64,000 bases of DNA from Watersipora subatra (Eukaryota > Bryozoa > Gymnolaemata > Cheilostomatida > Watersiporidae). Under the pieces are notes generated by a model. It did no database searches. It was not told the origin of the DNA and saw only the letters and a list, made by a program, of their open reading frames with translations. The translations under genes and the position numbers were made by a program. Location of the stretch: positions 29,615,213 through 29,679,212 of the forward strand of contig NC_088717.1 in assembly GCF_963576615.1 (NCBI RefSeq), given 5' to 3'. Shown here in pieces: positions 48,136-59,199 of the stretch (within the stretch, counting starts at the first letter, position 1; each line of letters begins with the position of its first letter).

Positions 48136-49802
48136 TTATTTAGCATGGTAAGCATCAAAACACGACTCACACAAAGGTATTCCACATGCTAGACATTTAA
48201 ATTTAGTTTCGCTTTGCTTAGGTTTGTTGTCATCACCGCGCCTTTTGCAGTGCCTACAAATTCTGTATTTTGCCGGTCTACCTTTCCCTGGACTATTTGT
48301 CACTATTCGATGAGTAGAAGAAGTTGAAGCGCGGGGATTACTGTTTTTGCGACAAGAACCGGTATATTCAAATATCTGATGAATTAATTTCTGTCGAAAC
48401 TGCAAGTCAGTTATTTTACAGCTGCTATGAATTCTATAAACTATGGCCGCATTGTATACACAAATATCTAATAAATGAAAAAATAGTTTTTTATACCATT
48501 TCATGGTTTTACGTGCAGCGTTATGATAATGCAGATTTTGATCCGATTTGTCAATTCCCCCCATGTATTTGTTGTAATCCAAAATAACAGCTGGTTTGCA
48601 AACTTTATCCCCTTTATAATTTACTTTGCCTGTATCTGCGACATCCATGTTTTTATGCATAGTTGAAATTACAGAAATATATTTTTATCTCTCCAACAGC
48701 TAACCATACTTTCCCCATTAGCAAAGCTTGTTGTCTGACCTTTTTTAATTAATTTTCCATTATACATTTTCAAATCTTTGGGGACACCTTTTCTGTTTGG
48801 ACGCAAAGTTCCACAAACATGAGTATTATTTTTTACAAGTTCAGCTGCTAACTCTGGCGAATTATAAAAATTATCCATAAATAAACAATGACCTAAATTT
48901 AGTAAACCACCCATTAATTTCATGACTATGTTGTGAGTGAGCAAGCCTCTACCAGTTCCTTCGGCTTGCTCCTGCTCATCACCAATGTACACAGACAGCT
49001 TGTGCACATAGCCAGAGACAGCATCGCAGAGAGCAAACAGCTTTATTCCAAATCTAGATCTTTTAGATGGAATATACTGTCTGAAGCTGAGTCGCCCTTT
49101 CCAAGCCAGCAAGCTTTCATCTATAGATATAAATTTACCAGGCAGCAAAACAGAAGATAACCGGTCACATATCATGGCAAAAACACTTCCTAATTTGAAC
49201 AATTTATTGCCAGCAGGGTTTTCCGAATTGTCAGTGAAATGCAAACTGCTTAAAACCATTAAAAACCTGTTTCTTGAAATCATTTTACTAAACACTGGCA
49301 TAGATAACAAATGATCGGTAGACCAGTAAGATTTTAGAGTAGGCTTTTTGACAATACCCATAAGCAAAATTAAACCAAAAATTCGCCAAATATCTTTTTC
49401 ATCGACAAGCTGCCAGGCATCGCCATGTTTTTGAAGGCCATAGCTATTTGTTTCATTAACTATAATATTCATGATGGCCGATGTAATGAACAGCTTTAAA
49501 TAGCCAAAAATACTTATCTGACCAGGAATTCGGCTTCTTACACCTGCCAAGCTGTCATCAAAATGAAATTCTTTGGGTTTTAAATCGGCTCCTCTCTGAA
49601 ATCCGTCATGACTCCCTCCTTCAACGCCGGCTGTTTCACTCTCACTTTCGTACTCCGATTCACTCGGTCGAATTTCTTTTTCACTTTCATCGTCTTCTTC
49701 ACATTCTTCTGCACTGAAATCCTCTGCTTCACTTTCAAACCAGTCGATATCTTCCTGTAAACGAATCTTTTTAGCAGCGCTTGAAATGTCACGTCCGTTC
49801 AT
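48136..49802 (-). pseudogene. piggyBac transposase with one frameshift
   Basis: The first part (likely Met at 49802, MNGRDISSAAKKIRLQEDID) has an acidic N-terminus, then the DDE_Tnp_1_7 core: KFISIDESLLAWKGRLSFR (first Asp), GIKLFALCDAVSGYV and HCLFMDNFYNSPELA (second Asp). It stops at 48669. The frame shifts by one near 48670-48690, and the second part (to 48136) gives VILDYNKYMGGIDKSDQNL, with the third Asp, and a C-terminal cysteine-rich domain (CRHCKRR...CLACGIPLCESC). From family knowledge, this enzyme cuts and rejoins at TTAA without lasting scars. All three catalytic aspartates survive, so inactivation is recent. Confidence 0.92.
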
Positions 49803-50079
49803 GATGATAAGCTTTCCAAAAAGAATGATCAACTTCTAGCCACGTGTACTTTTTGCACATGCGTATAAAGGACTAATTATTGCCTCAAAATAGTAGTGTG
49901 ATATCTTTTAAAACTCCTAAAAATATTAATTAAAAATTTTAGTGCCATTTTTAAAATAAATAAATGAATTTAAAAAATACGTATCAAAGACTCTGACGTA
50001 CGCTGAGACTGCGCTCTCAGCCCGTCAGATTACCGGAATGGTATCCAAAAGGTTAAGAATCAATATATATATATATATA

Positions 50080-50279
50080 TGTTGTGCCGAACTATTACCG
50101 ACGCCAATATAGACTATGTTTTGCACATGCGTAAAAAGTCCATGCTTGATAAAATGGCAACTTGACAAGTAGAATATTTATTTTGGGATTTAGCCTGGCC
50201 AGGTTTATCATTAAGATTTTCATAGTCACACATATACTGCATACACATTTTACATAACTCAAACAGGTAAGACGCAACA
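50080..50279 (+). repeat. Gypsy-2 5' LTR (200 bp)
   Basis: TG...CA ends; 97% identical to 54582-54781. It starts 24 bp after the right TTAA of piggyBac. Confidence 0.95.
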
Positions 50280-50297
50280 TGGTGTCTGAAGTGAACT
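50280..50297 (+). other. Gypsy-2 primer-binding site
   Basis: TGGTGTCTGAAGTGAAC begins directly after the LTR; the leading TGG fits a tRNA CCA end. The tRNA was not identified. Confidence 0.65.
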
Positions 50298-50422
50298 GGT
50301 AATAGCCCACTGAATATACTACCAACATCCTGATGCAAACGAGTACGATGCTAATTTAAGCTAATGAAAATAAATAAATAAAAAATCTAGTCACAGAAGA
50401 TCTAAAAGACTTATACTAAGCT

Positions 50423-53400
50423 ATGGCTCGCAGGTTTGACCTTCCTAATGCACTGTTGTTAGATGAACATCGTGAAGAAGCGTTTCGAGTGTTCAAGAAA
50501 CAATGGGAGAGATATGCTATAGTAAGTAAATTAAGCAAGGAAGATGAGGACTACCGTTCTGCATTGTTACTATACACAGTTGGTGAACCTGCAGTAAAGC
50601 TAGTAGAATCTAGTGGAGAAGAACACACCACTGTTACACAAATACTAGATATTCTAGAGTCACATTGTGTTGGAACAAAGAATGAACTGTACCATGACTT
50701 TGTGTTTGGCACTGCTGACCAGAAGCAGGGAGAGGATTTCGACACTTTCTTAGCAAGACTGTGCAGTCTGGAAAAAGTGTGCAACTTTGAAGAGTTGAAG
50801 GATAGAATGCTGCGCAACAGACTTGTTTTAGGCATTCAAAACAATGACACAAGAAGAAAACTGCTGGCTTCTACTGAGCAAACATTTGAGTCTGTAATTA
50901 AGCTATGTAAGAGTGAGGAACGTGCTACTACTACTCTTCGAAAAATACAAGCAGAAGAAGCAGTTAATGTGAATGAAATCTCAATGAGAAGTCATCGTTC
51001 CTTTAAGGACACAAAATCGGCAACTAGGTCGGTGGATTGCAAATACTGTGGCAGAAGGCATGCTGCCAGGAAGGAATCTTGCAAAGCTTTTGGCAAGATT
51101 TGCAAGGCAGAAAATCATTTTGAAGCTGTCTGTCTTAAAAAGAAAACTGGTGCGCATGCATCGAAACATGCGATAGCAGGGGAGACTAGTCATCATGAAT
51201 CAATAGACCAGATCACAACAAAAAGCAGCTCTCAAAAGGTTTTCGCACGCTTGGTTTTGATAAACTCAGGTGCAGAGGCCAAGTTTCAGGTAGACAGTGG
51301 CTCGACTGTCAATATCTTGAGGCGGGATATGTTACCACAGGGGGTACCAATCACAGCAGACAAAACAATACTAACTTCATGGACCAACGATGTGCAGACA
51401 GTCTTGGGTACCGCTAGGATAATGGTTCGTAATCCCAAAAACAACAAAAAGTACAAAGTGACGTTTCATATTGTAGACAAAGAACGATCACTCATTTTAG
51501 GCTTAAGAGCTTCTGTGGCAATGGGCATGATAACCATTAACCAAGGAAATATCAATGCTATGAATACGAACAGTCAGATTGACATCTTGAAAGAATTTTC
51601 AGGTGCTTTCGACGACAAGTTAGGTTCTCTACCTGGTGTTCAGCACTTGAAAGTGGCAGAAGAAGTCAGACCACATACCTCACCAGTGCGCCGCGTGCCA
51701 CATGCTATACACACAGAGGTTAAAGCTGAGCTAGATGCTATGGTGAAGAAAAGGGTAATTGAGGCTGTGGATACACCCACTCCTTGGGAAAGCAACATGG
51801 TAGTGGCAAAGAAGCCTAATGGCAAGCTGAGGATATGCATAGACCCACAGAGATTAAATGAAGCGTTGCAGAGAGAATCTTACCTTATGCTCACATTGGA
51901 GGATGTACTTCCACAGTTCAAAAATGCTCGACTGTTCTCTGTAGTAGACTTGAAGGCTGGATACTGGCATGTGAATCTTGACGAAGAATCATCTTTACTG
52001 ACATGCATGAACACACCATTTGGTCGTTATAAATGGCTATGTCTGCCGTTTGGTCTGAAAGTCTCTTCTGAGATATTTCAGAAACAACTTCATCGTGCAC
52101 TGCAAGGTGTAGATGGTGTAGTCTGCGTAGCCGATGACATTGTAGTGATAGGCTGCGGCTCAGACGATGTAGAAGCGCGCATAAATCATGATGCAAGAAT
52201 GAGATTGCTTCTTGAGCGCTGTGGGGATCTAGGAATTAAGCTAAACCCAGACAAAGTACAGTTATGTCAGAAATTGATCAAGTTTCTAGGCCACATAGTA
52301 ACAGACAAAAGGTTACTGCCTGATCCCATGAAAATCAAGAGTGTGGCGGAAATGAAAGAACTTCGAAATGAAAAGGAACTGAAGAGTTTCCTTGGTTTTC
52401 TTCAATATCTATCCAAGTTCTTCACCAACCTAGCAGAGATTTCAGTTCGTCTGCGAGAGGCAAACAGTAAGGGAATTTTGAACTGGACCAAAGCTCAAAA
52501 TGAGGCCTTTTTGGAAGCCAAAGCACTAGTAGCAGCTGAGCCAGTGATGCTAAAATACTATGATCCAAAGAAAGAGTTAACTGTGCAGTGTGATGCTAGT
52601 GACAAGGCTATAGGAGCAACCTTACTACAGGATGATCAACCTTTTGAGTTTAGCAGTCGAGCTCTTCGAGATGCAGAGACCCGGTACGCTATCATCGAGA
52701 AAGAACTTCTTGCCATTGTGTGGGCAATTGAAAGGTATCATCAATACACATATGGCAGGCACTCAACTGTACTTTCAGACCACAGATGTCTACAAAGAAT
52801 CATGCTCAAACTTCTCAGAGATGTCCCTAAAAGACTGCAAGGTCTACGTATGCGGCTTCAGCAGTATGATATTACTGTAACATACCACCCAAGAGCGCAG
52901 CAACATATTGCAGACATGCTTAGTAGACACGGATGTCACCTGAATGATCCAGCAGACAGTGCAAGGGAGAATGAAACAATAAACTGTCTCACAGAAATTG
53001 TTCAAGCCTTAACTGAAACAATAGCTGGTCCATGGAAAAAAGATCTAAAAATGGAAACTGCAAACTGTCCGACTCTACAAGCTGTTATGAAAGTTATAGC
53101 GAAGGGGTGGCCAGAAGAGAAAGAGAGAATAAACATGCTAGCAAAACCATTTCATAGCATGAGAGATGAAATGGCTGTGCATGATGGACTTGCCTACAGA
53201 GGGGAGAGAATTGTGATTCCCAGCTCACTGAGAGCTGAAGTAAAACAAGAACTACACTCATCCCATCAAGGGGTCAAGGCCACGCTGAGAAAAGCTAGAG
53301 AGTGCCTCTACTGGCCTGGAATGACGGCTGAAATTGAAAACTTTATAGCCCAATGTGACATTTGTCAAAGATATAGTGCAAGACAACGGAACGAACCAAT

Positions 53401-53740
53401 GATGAAGACAGACCTACCAGATCATCTAAGGCAGATTGTGTCTAGTGATCTCTTCACATGTGGTGAAAAAGAGTATATGGTCACTGTCGACCACTATAGC
53501 AACTTTATTGAAGTAGATAGAGTTGAGTCAAAAGACGCTAGAACTATAGTAAAGAAATTGAAAGGGCACATGGCTCGATATGGTCTTACCGAAACTCTTA
53601 TAACTGACAATGGCCCTCAATTTACATCAGAATTATTTGAAAAGTTCACTCAAAAGTATGACATTAGACATCAAACCTCAAGTCCACATCATCAACAGGG
53701 GGATGGCAGGAATCAGCAGTCAAGACAGCAAAAAGACTAA
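50423..53740 (+). pseudogene. Gypsy-2 gag-pol polyprotein (1,105 aa), truncated by a frameshift in integrase
   Basis: Domains in order: Gag (from MARRFDLPNALLLDEHREEA, with RSALLLYTVGEPA); cysteine region at residues about 206-237, whose second knuckle CKAEN-HFEAVC lacks one of the expected cysteines; aspartic protease with FQVDSGSTVNIL near residue 291; reverse transcriptase (ESNMVVAKKPNGKLRICID, FSVVDLKAGYWH, CVADDIVV near 571); RNase H (LTVQCDASDKAIGATLL); integrase HHCC (HSSHQGVKATLRKARECLYW) and catalytic Asp residues in VSSDLF and ITDNGPQF. A frameshift near 53700 ends it before the catalytic Glu. Family function is copy-and-paste transposition through an RNA intermediate. Confidence 0.93.
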
Positions 53741-54240
53741 TAACTAAAGCTAACGAAGATGGGACTGATGCCTATTTAGCGCTACTAGCCCATAGAAACA
53801 CACCTCAAGAAGGGCTTGAATACAGTCCAGCTCAGCGAATGTTTAGTTGTCGTTGCAGGACAAGGTTGCCAACTACTGCATCATTACTAAGCCCATCAAA
53901 TCCAAATACTGATAGTGTAAAATCTGCACTTAAACAAAAACAATCTGTAGACAAGGCTGTATATGACCAGCACACAAAGGAACTAAAACCTCTGCAGGAT
54001 GGGGATGTAGTTCGACCTAGACCAGTGACCTTGGGTCAGAAAGTTTGGCGACGTGCTCAAGTCACACAACGTCTGGATGAACGATCTTATATGGTGCAAC
54101 CAGAGAGAGGAGCTCCTGTGCGTAGGAACAGAGTGGATATTAGACAAGTCCCTCATCCAACAAAGTCTGAACCAGGAGTACTCAGCACTCCTGAAACAAC
54201 AACATCAGAACCAGTGATAGACAACATCTACCAACACTAA
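53703..54240 (+). pseudogene. Gypsy-2 integrase C-terminal part, other frame
   Basis: After the frameshift, the next frame reads WQESAVKTAKRLITKANEDG, containing the catalytic Glu. It continues with LALLAHRNTPQEGLEYSPAQ and the basic C-terminal domain (GQKVWRRAQVTQRLDERSYM), ending at 54240. Together with 50423-53740 it accounts for the whole polyprotein. Confidence 0.88.
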
Positions 54241-54581
54241 AGAGAGGGAGGTATCAGAGGCAACGCCTATCAGAATCACACGCTACGGAAGAACAATTAA
54301 TCCTCGTCGCTACCTAGAGTAGCGGGCTGTCTTTTGGGACATTGGTCACTGAAATACTGCTGTACCAAAATACTAGCGGGCTGTCTTTTGGTACAGCGCT
54401 GTACATACTATACCACTCTACTACTTACCATATATATTATTATATCAATACTCACATCTTACTCAACTTGCTAATTGCTAGCGTCGATCATATGGACAAT
54501 CAACGGGGAACACAACAATCAACATATAAACAGTTCTCTACATAACAGATAGACTCAGCACATTATTAAAAGAAGGGAGGA

Positions 54582-54781
54582 TGTTGTGCCGAACTATTAC
54601 CGACGCCAATATAGACTATGTTTTGCACATGCGTAAAAAGTCCATGCTCGATAAAATGGCAACTTGACAAGTAGAGTATTTATTTAGGGATTTAGCCTGG
54701 CCAGGTTTATCATTAAGATTTTCATAGCCACACATATATTGCATACACATTCTACATAACTCAAACAGGTAAGACGCAACA
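54582..54781 (+). repeat. Gypsy-2 3' LTR (200 bp)
   Basis: Preceded by the polypurine tract and followed by (at)n. Confidence 0.95.
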
Positions 54782-54954
54782 ATATATATATATATATATA
54801 TAATTAGAAAGGAACACAAAATTCTAAAAAACCTAGTAGAAATTGTGTTATCATTCAAAAAGTGCTGTTAAAAGGTAAGCGGGCATTCACATGAAACTAA
54901 TTAATTTACGCCTTTTTGAATAAAATTCAGGAATTTTGTGTTCCTTTCTAATTG

Positions 54955-55140
54955 TAACTAATGATGTACGTTTTGATTACTAAAACTCAATTACTAAAAC
55001 CAATCGAGCCAAAATTTTACTGCCGTATGTAAACATATTTGAGAAAAAGAATTTCGCAGACCGGCTCGAACATAGATGGTTTTTTAGTTTGCTTTTCACA
55101 TTCTACAATAGTTTTTGTCTCTTTATATTTATATATAATA
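54955..55140 (-). repeat. FB1-related fragment
   Basis: Contains tttttagtttgctttt, cattctacaat and gtctctttatatttata, as in FB1 reverse copies, plus an actaaaactcaattactaaa block shared in complement with 46600-46650. Truncated, with no ends visible. Confidence 0.55.
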
Positions 55141-55329
55141 CTTTTTATTGTGCTGATCAGTATTAATGTGCTAATCAGTATCATTAGTGCGAAATTTTTG
55201 ATATTGAAAGTAAATAACACACTAGCTACTCTTACTAATACCTCAAAGATTTAATACCTCAAATATTTTAGAACACTTATGAACATGCCATGAGGCACAA
55301 ATGGCGAGCGCTTCATTTGTTATTTGTAT

Positions 55330-56514
55330 GCTAGTGAGTGATCGACTGGTAGTTACAAGCTTCTTTTGAACCCTTCTTGTCAATGGGAGTGATGATAGCA
55401 GTTTTCTAGGTTGTGGGCGATTTCTCTGGTTTTAATGAGACTTGATATATATGTTTGAAACAACGAGCTATCAAGGATGCACTAATAGTTCACATTTCCT
55501 AATATTATCAGGTCTTGAGAACTTGTTGTTTTTCAAGTCGTAGATCATTTTGGTCACACCATTTTTATTAATATCTATGGGTTCTGCAATTATTTTGTTA
55601 GCTACGGGTTAATCGGATGCGCCTGCTGGTGCTGACATGAAATGGATAGATATTTCGTATTATTCAAACAGTTATCTCAAAATTAACATTATGCTGGCAA
55701 TGATATAGAATATTTATGTACGTAATAAAACAATTATAACATTACTACTATTAAATAAAACATTTATAACATACACATACTACTGGTAAAAAAACAGCAA
55801 CTGTATTTGTACCAGTTTGTAACCTAAAAACTACTTATGTTATATAGAGTTTATATAACAAATCAAAAACTAGCCATGAACATTTTAAAAATACAACTGA
55901 TGGTAGTTGTGTTAGATCATTTATTGGTTCATCAGTGCAGAATTGTTTATTAAAATATGTGTTGAGAATGTAAGGTATATGTAGAATGGTTTGCTATTAC
56001 CTTTGGACAGAGGTTTGCCTAATTTATCATTAATGAATGTCTTTTTTAACATGTGGAATGTTTTTTGTTGTTTCGTTTTTCTTGCTTATATTTGTTTATT
56101 AAAAATAAACCGCTGTCTTTTTTGTATTTTGTTAGGGTTTTATGCTGATTATCAATAGATTTCTTAGCTCTTTGATTGAACCATGGAGGTTGGTTTGGTG
56201 CTGGTAAGGTAATAGACTTTACTGGTACAGATGCATCAATTGCTTTTCTGAAAGAACATGCAAATTTGATCCTCATCTCTTTAACATCGTTCATATTAGA
56301 CAGCTGTTGCTCTGTATTTGCCATATGTTTATAAAATTATTTTATGTCTGCTTCTCTGTAGACTTGGTACCACTATTTCAGCTGTAATCACAGAGTGGTC
56401 TCTCAAATCTGGCGTTATAGATTTAGTAGCCTTGACCAGTGATGGATGATTAACACAGATCGGATCCAAGGTATTGCCATGAATTTGTGTTGGCTCAAAA
56501 ATAATTTGCGTCAA
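55330..56514 (-). pseudogene. LINE (CR1/Jockey-type) endonuclease to RT relic
   Basis: On the minus strand: TQIIFEPTQIHGNTLDPICV and ITPDLRDHSVITAEIV (end of the AP endonuclease, with the D-H pair), then LPAPNQPPWFNQRAKKSIDN and LFLINKYKQEKRNNKK (endonuclease-RT linker). In other frames SKGNSKPFYIYL, NGVTKMIYDLKNNKFSRPDN and a degraded tail into the RT fingers follow. At least four frame changes or stops occur, and the palm with YADD is absent. It is a dead antisense fragment. Confidence 0.75.
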
Positions 56515-56519
56515 GTTGT

Positions 56520-57465
56520 TTTCTGGTGAAATATTGAGAAACTAGGGTGATTGTGTTTATATGTGGCCTGATTCAAAACTTGAAGATTTTTTCAATTGAT
56601 GCCAGGAACGTTTAGCCAGGACCGGCTTTAGGCTTTAGTGGGGGAGAATGAGGCAGGGTCAACAAGACAAATCAGCAGTGAGAAGTGTTACATTTTGCAC
56701 TGCCGCATATCAGGTCTAACATCTATTACATCAGCAATGTACAAGGTCATTACATTGCATTTTGTAATGAGCACAAATTTCGACATCAAGGAAACCCTTT
56801 GGGGGCTCGGTTTGGTTGACATAGCAAATTCTAGGGATCAGCTAATTTTTATTAGCGAACATTTCTTCCATGCCTATATGCTAGCAAAAATTGTTGTTTT
56901 CTAGTGTTCATAAATATTCAAATTTATGAAACAGTTAAAATCCTCAATAACTCAACATTTACATGAAAGGGGTATTGCTTTGATAATGTAGTTTTATTTG
57001 TCTATAATAAGAGTTGAAAAAGAATTGATACCTATTGTTGCAAACAAACAGGAGGTTAGATGACTCACTGTTGGCACTGTTGATATCAAACGGAAGGGAT
57101 GCTTTCCTTTTTGTCCATTATCCTATACATAGAAGCAAAAGCACCTCGAGGAACGTATCCTAGCAGTACTAATTTCTTACTCACTTTTGAATTGAAAAAC
57201 AAAAGATAAAGCAAAAAAAGAAATTACTATTCATCTCACATACACACTCGAACCAATTTTATGTGTGGGGCAATTCCAATAGAATGGAAGTTCCAATTTC
57301 TTAAGAACTAAACTTCGCAAACATAAAAACCAAAAGAATTTAAATAAATGCACTATATGGTGATAATTCTATGGGATATTTTTGCCAATCTCAGTGGCGA
57401 ATATTAATGCCACGAATATTAAGTGCCACTAGAGTATGTTGTTTATTTTTGCCACTACAACTCGC
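56520..57465. other. Intergenic spacer
   Basis: No gene was supported. An 88-codon open stretch at 56638-56904 (+) has no recognisable domain. Confidence 0.4.
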
Positions 57466-57540
57466 AGGTTGGCTCAGTGGCTAGGTTTTTAATCAGAGAC
57501 CACAAGTTCATCAGTTTGAATGGCAGCTGGTGTCCCTGTT
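57463..57540 (+). repeat. tRNA-derived SINE head
   Basis: An A-box-like ttggctcagtggc and a B-box-like cagtttgaatgg are spaced as in tRNA-derived SINEs. The FB1 element is inserted immediately downstream. A functional tRNA is unlikely because the stems do not pair. Confidence 0.45.
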
Positions 57541-58388
57541 GTATGGCGCCTTACAGTGCCTCGCGTTGCGCGTTCACAACTCGAGTTGCCGTGTTGCACA
57601 ACTCGGCCTGGGTTTTTGATGAACTCGAGTTGTGTTACGCAAAACTAACACGGGTTCGACAAGAAAGCAAAGTGAGTAATTGGGGTGTCTCATTTACAGA
57701 ACATTTACAGAAATTTAATAATAATAATTTAAATATATATACACATTAAAATTATATATATTGGCGATATTTGCGCATATTTGTTTCTATAAATATAACG
57801 AGACAAAGACAATTGTAGAATGTAAGAAGCAAACTAAAAAACAATCTATGTGGGAGCTAGGCCACTTCTTTTTCAAATGAAAAAGAGTTATCTCTCTAGA
57901 ACCTGACAAGAAACTGAATGAACACAGAAAATATACAAACATAGAAATTATGTCAACGACGTTTAATGATGCACCAAAGAAATTCCATATAAAATATACC
58001 GTAACTAGAGAAAATGAAATGATGAGTTGTTCTCAAGCCGAGTTGTTGAACTCGAGTTGTTGTTGAAAGAATTCGGCTTGAGTTTTGATGAACTCGAGTT
58101 GTGCAACTCGAGTTATATTTACACAACTCGAGTTGTGTAACTCGGCACACTATAATTCGCCACGTAGTTCTAGTTTTACAGTACATACATACATAGTTTA
58201 ATTTCTATTAGCTAACGGGTGCCTATTGATGTACCATTGTTAATATAACCAGATCTACGGTTATGCTACCGTAATACCAATATATTGCACCTTACTTTTG
58301 AAAAGTCGCGTTGCGTGTTCACAACTCGAGTTGTGCAACTCGAGTTGTGAACGCGCAAGGCAAGGCACTGTAAGGCGCCATACTGTTG
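57536..58388 (+). mobile_element. Full-length fold-back element FB1 with CTGTTG target duplication
   Basis: The element 57542-58382 (841 bp) begins TATGGCGCCTTACAGTGCCT and ends with its complement. CTGTTG lies directly outside both ends (57536-57541 and 58383-58388). It is collinear with 45563-46434, sharing the acgcaaaactaacacgggtt block, AT-rich middle and cagatctacggtt-like right part. Repeated caactcgagttg palindromes lie in both terminal regions. It encodes no protein. Confidence 0.9.
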
Positions 58389-58965
58389 TGAGAGGGCGAC
58401 CAGAGTTGACAGTATAAAAAGTTGTAGTCCTTTCATTCTGTTAACTGCCTAATTTGCATCTAGGGACCTTAGATAACCTCAGGAAATGTTTTAAAATGCT
58501 GTTCTTTGAGACCTGTTTCTATCAGCAGTTGAAAACTGACTGTATTTTACAATGGAAGTTTTTACTTAACAGAGTTGACTGTGAGGATATGGGAAACCTA
58601 TACCTGTAATGTCTTGTACAAATGGCTAGCATCTTTTAATGACACAAAATCTTTTTAGTACACTAAATGGTTCTATGACAACTTGTAGAAAAAATAATCT
58701 TGACAAATGTTATTGGATTTTTTTTAATTTCTAGGCTCAACCAAGTTTATTTCAAAAAATTAAGTTAGAGTTGGTTCTCTAATGCACTTTTTTGCGGTAA
58801 TTGCTAAACACTTTTTATTACATTATACAGAAATAGTTGTTACATACATGCAGCCAAATGTAATGTAGGTACATTGAAAAGTAGTAATTTGTAATTCTTT
58901 GAAAGATTGTTTACATTATTTAAAGAAAGTGTTTGGTATATAATTCTTTTGATGTAATTTTGTAT
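58389..58965. other. Upstream region of the third gene
   Basis: No repeat or exon is supported. It probably contains a 5' UTR intron, given the acceptor at 58970. Confidence 0.35.
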
Positions 58966-58970
58966 TGCAG

Positions 58971-59082
58971 AAATATAAGAAATGGCTAATTTTCTCAGTG
59001 CGAGCTATTTGCAACGTCATGGGACATTATCATTGGAAGAATTGAAACATGTTGTTGTTGCAGAACATGGAGTAAATTTGTC
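58971..59082 (+). CDS. First coding exon of an integrase-core-domain-like gene
   Basis: After tgtattgcag, the ATG at 58982 opens MANFLSASYLQRHGTLSLEE then LKHVVVAEHGVNLS, ending at a consensus donor gtaagt. Spacing and residues (Y...G.SLEEL...L...HGV.LS) resemble the N-terminal helix-turn-helix region that precedes R.TL+R.L in invertebrate and fish proteins with an integrase (DDE) core. The exon ends two bases into a codon. The coding exon at 63207 starts in phase 0, so at least one exon between them is missing from this reconstruction. Family assignment is inference. Confidence 0.5.
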
Positions 59083-59199
59083 GTAAGTTTCACATCTATG
59101 CCAGATTCTATAACATAAGGTTCACACCACAGCTTTTAGTTTTTGGAGAAACCTAGCTTATTGTTAATATCAGATATAAAAATATGTAAAACTGTTTAA

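Larger units (their letters stand above)
46660..50056 (-). mobile_element. piggyBac element (about 3.4 kb) between TTAA sites
   Basis: TTAA at 46660-46663 and 50053-50056 flank ends CCCTTTAGCGACC and, complemented on the right, CCTTTTGGATACC. The minus-strand transposase occupies 49802-48136. The 3' non-coding part (46.8-47.65 kb) carries three diverged tandem copies of a roughly 390-bp segment. It is nearly complete but has one frameshift in the transposase. Confidence 0.88.
50080..54781 (+). mobile_element. Gypsy-2: near-intact Ty3/Gypsy (K02A2.6-like) retrotransposon
   Basis: LTRs at 50080-50279 and 54582-54781 are both 200 bp with TGTTGTGCCG...GACGCAACA ends and differ at about 6 positions. 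A primer-binding site follows the 5' LTR, and a purine tract (aagaagggagga) precedes the 3' LTR. It is inserted in an (AT)n run, which flanks both ends and hides any target duplication. One long gag-pol frame carries a single frameshift in the integrase. Confidence 0.95.
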
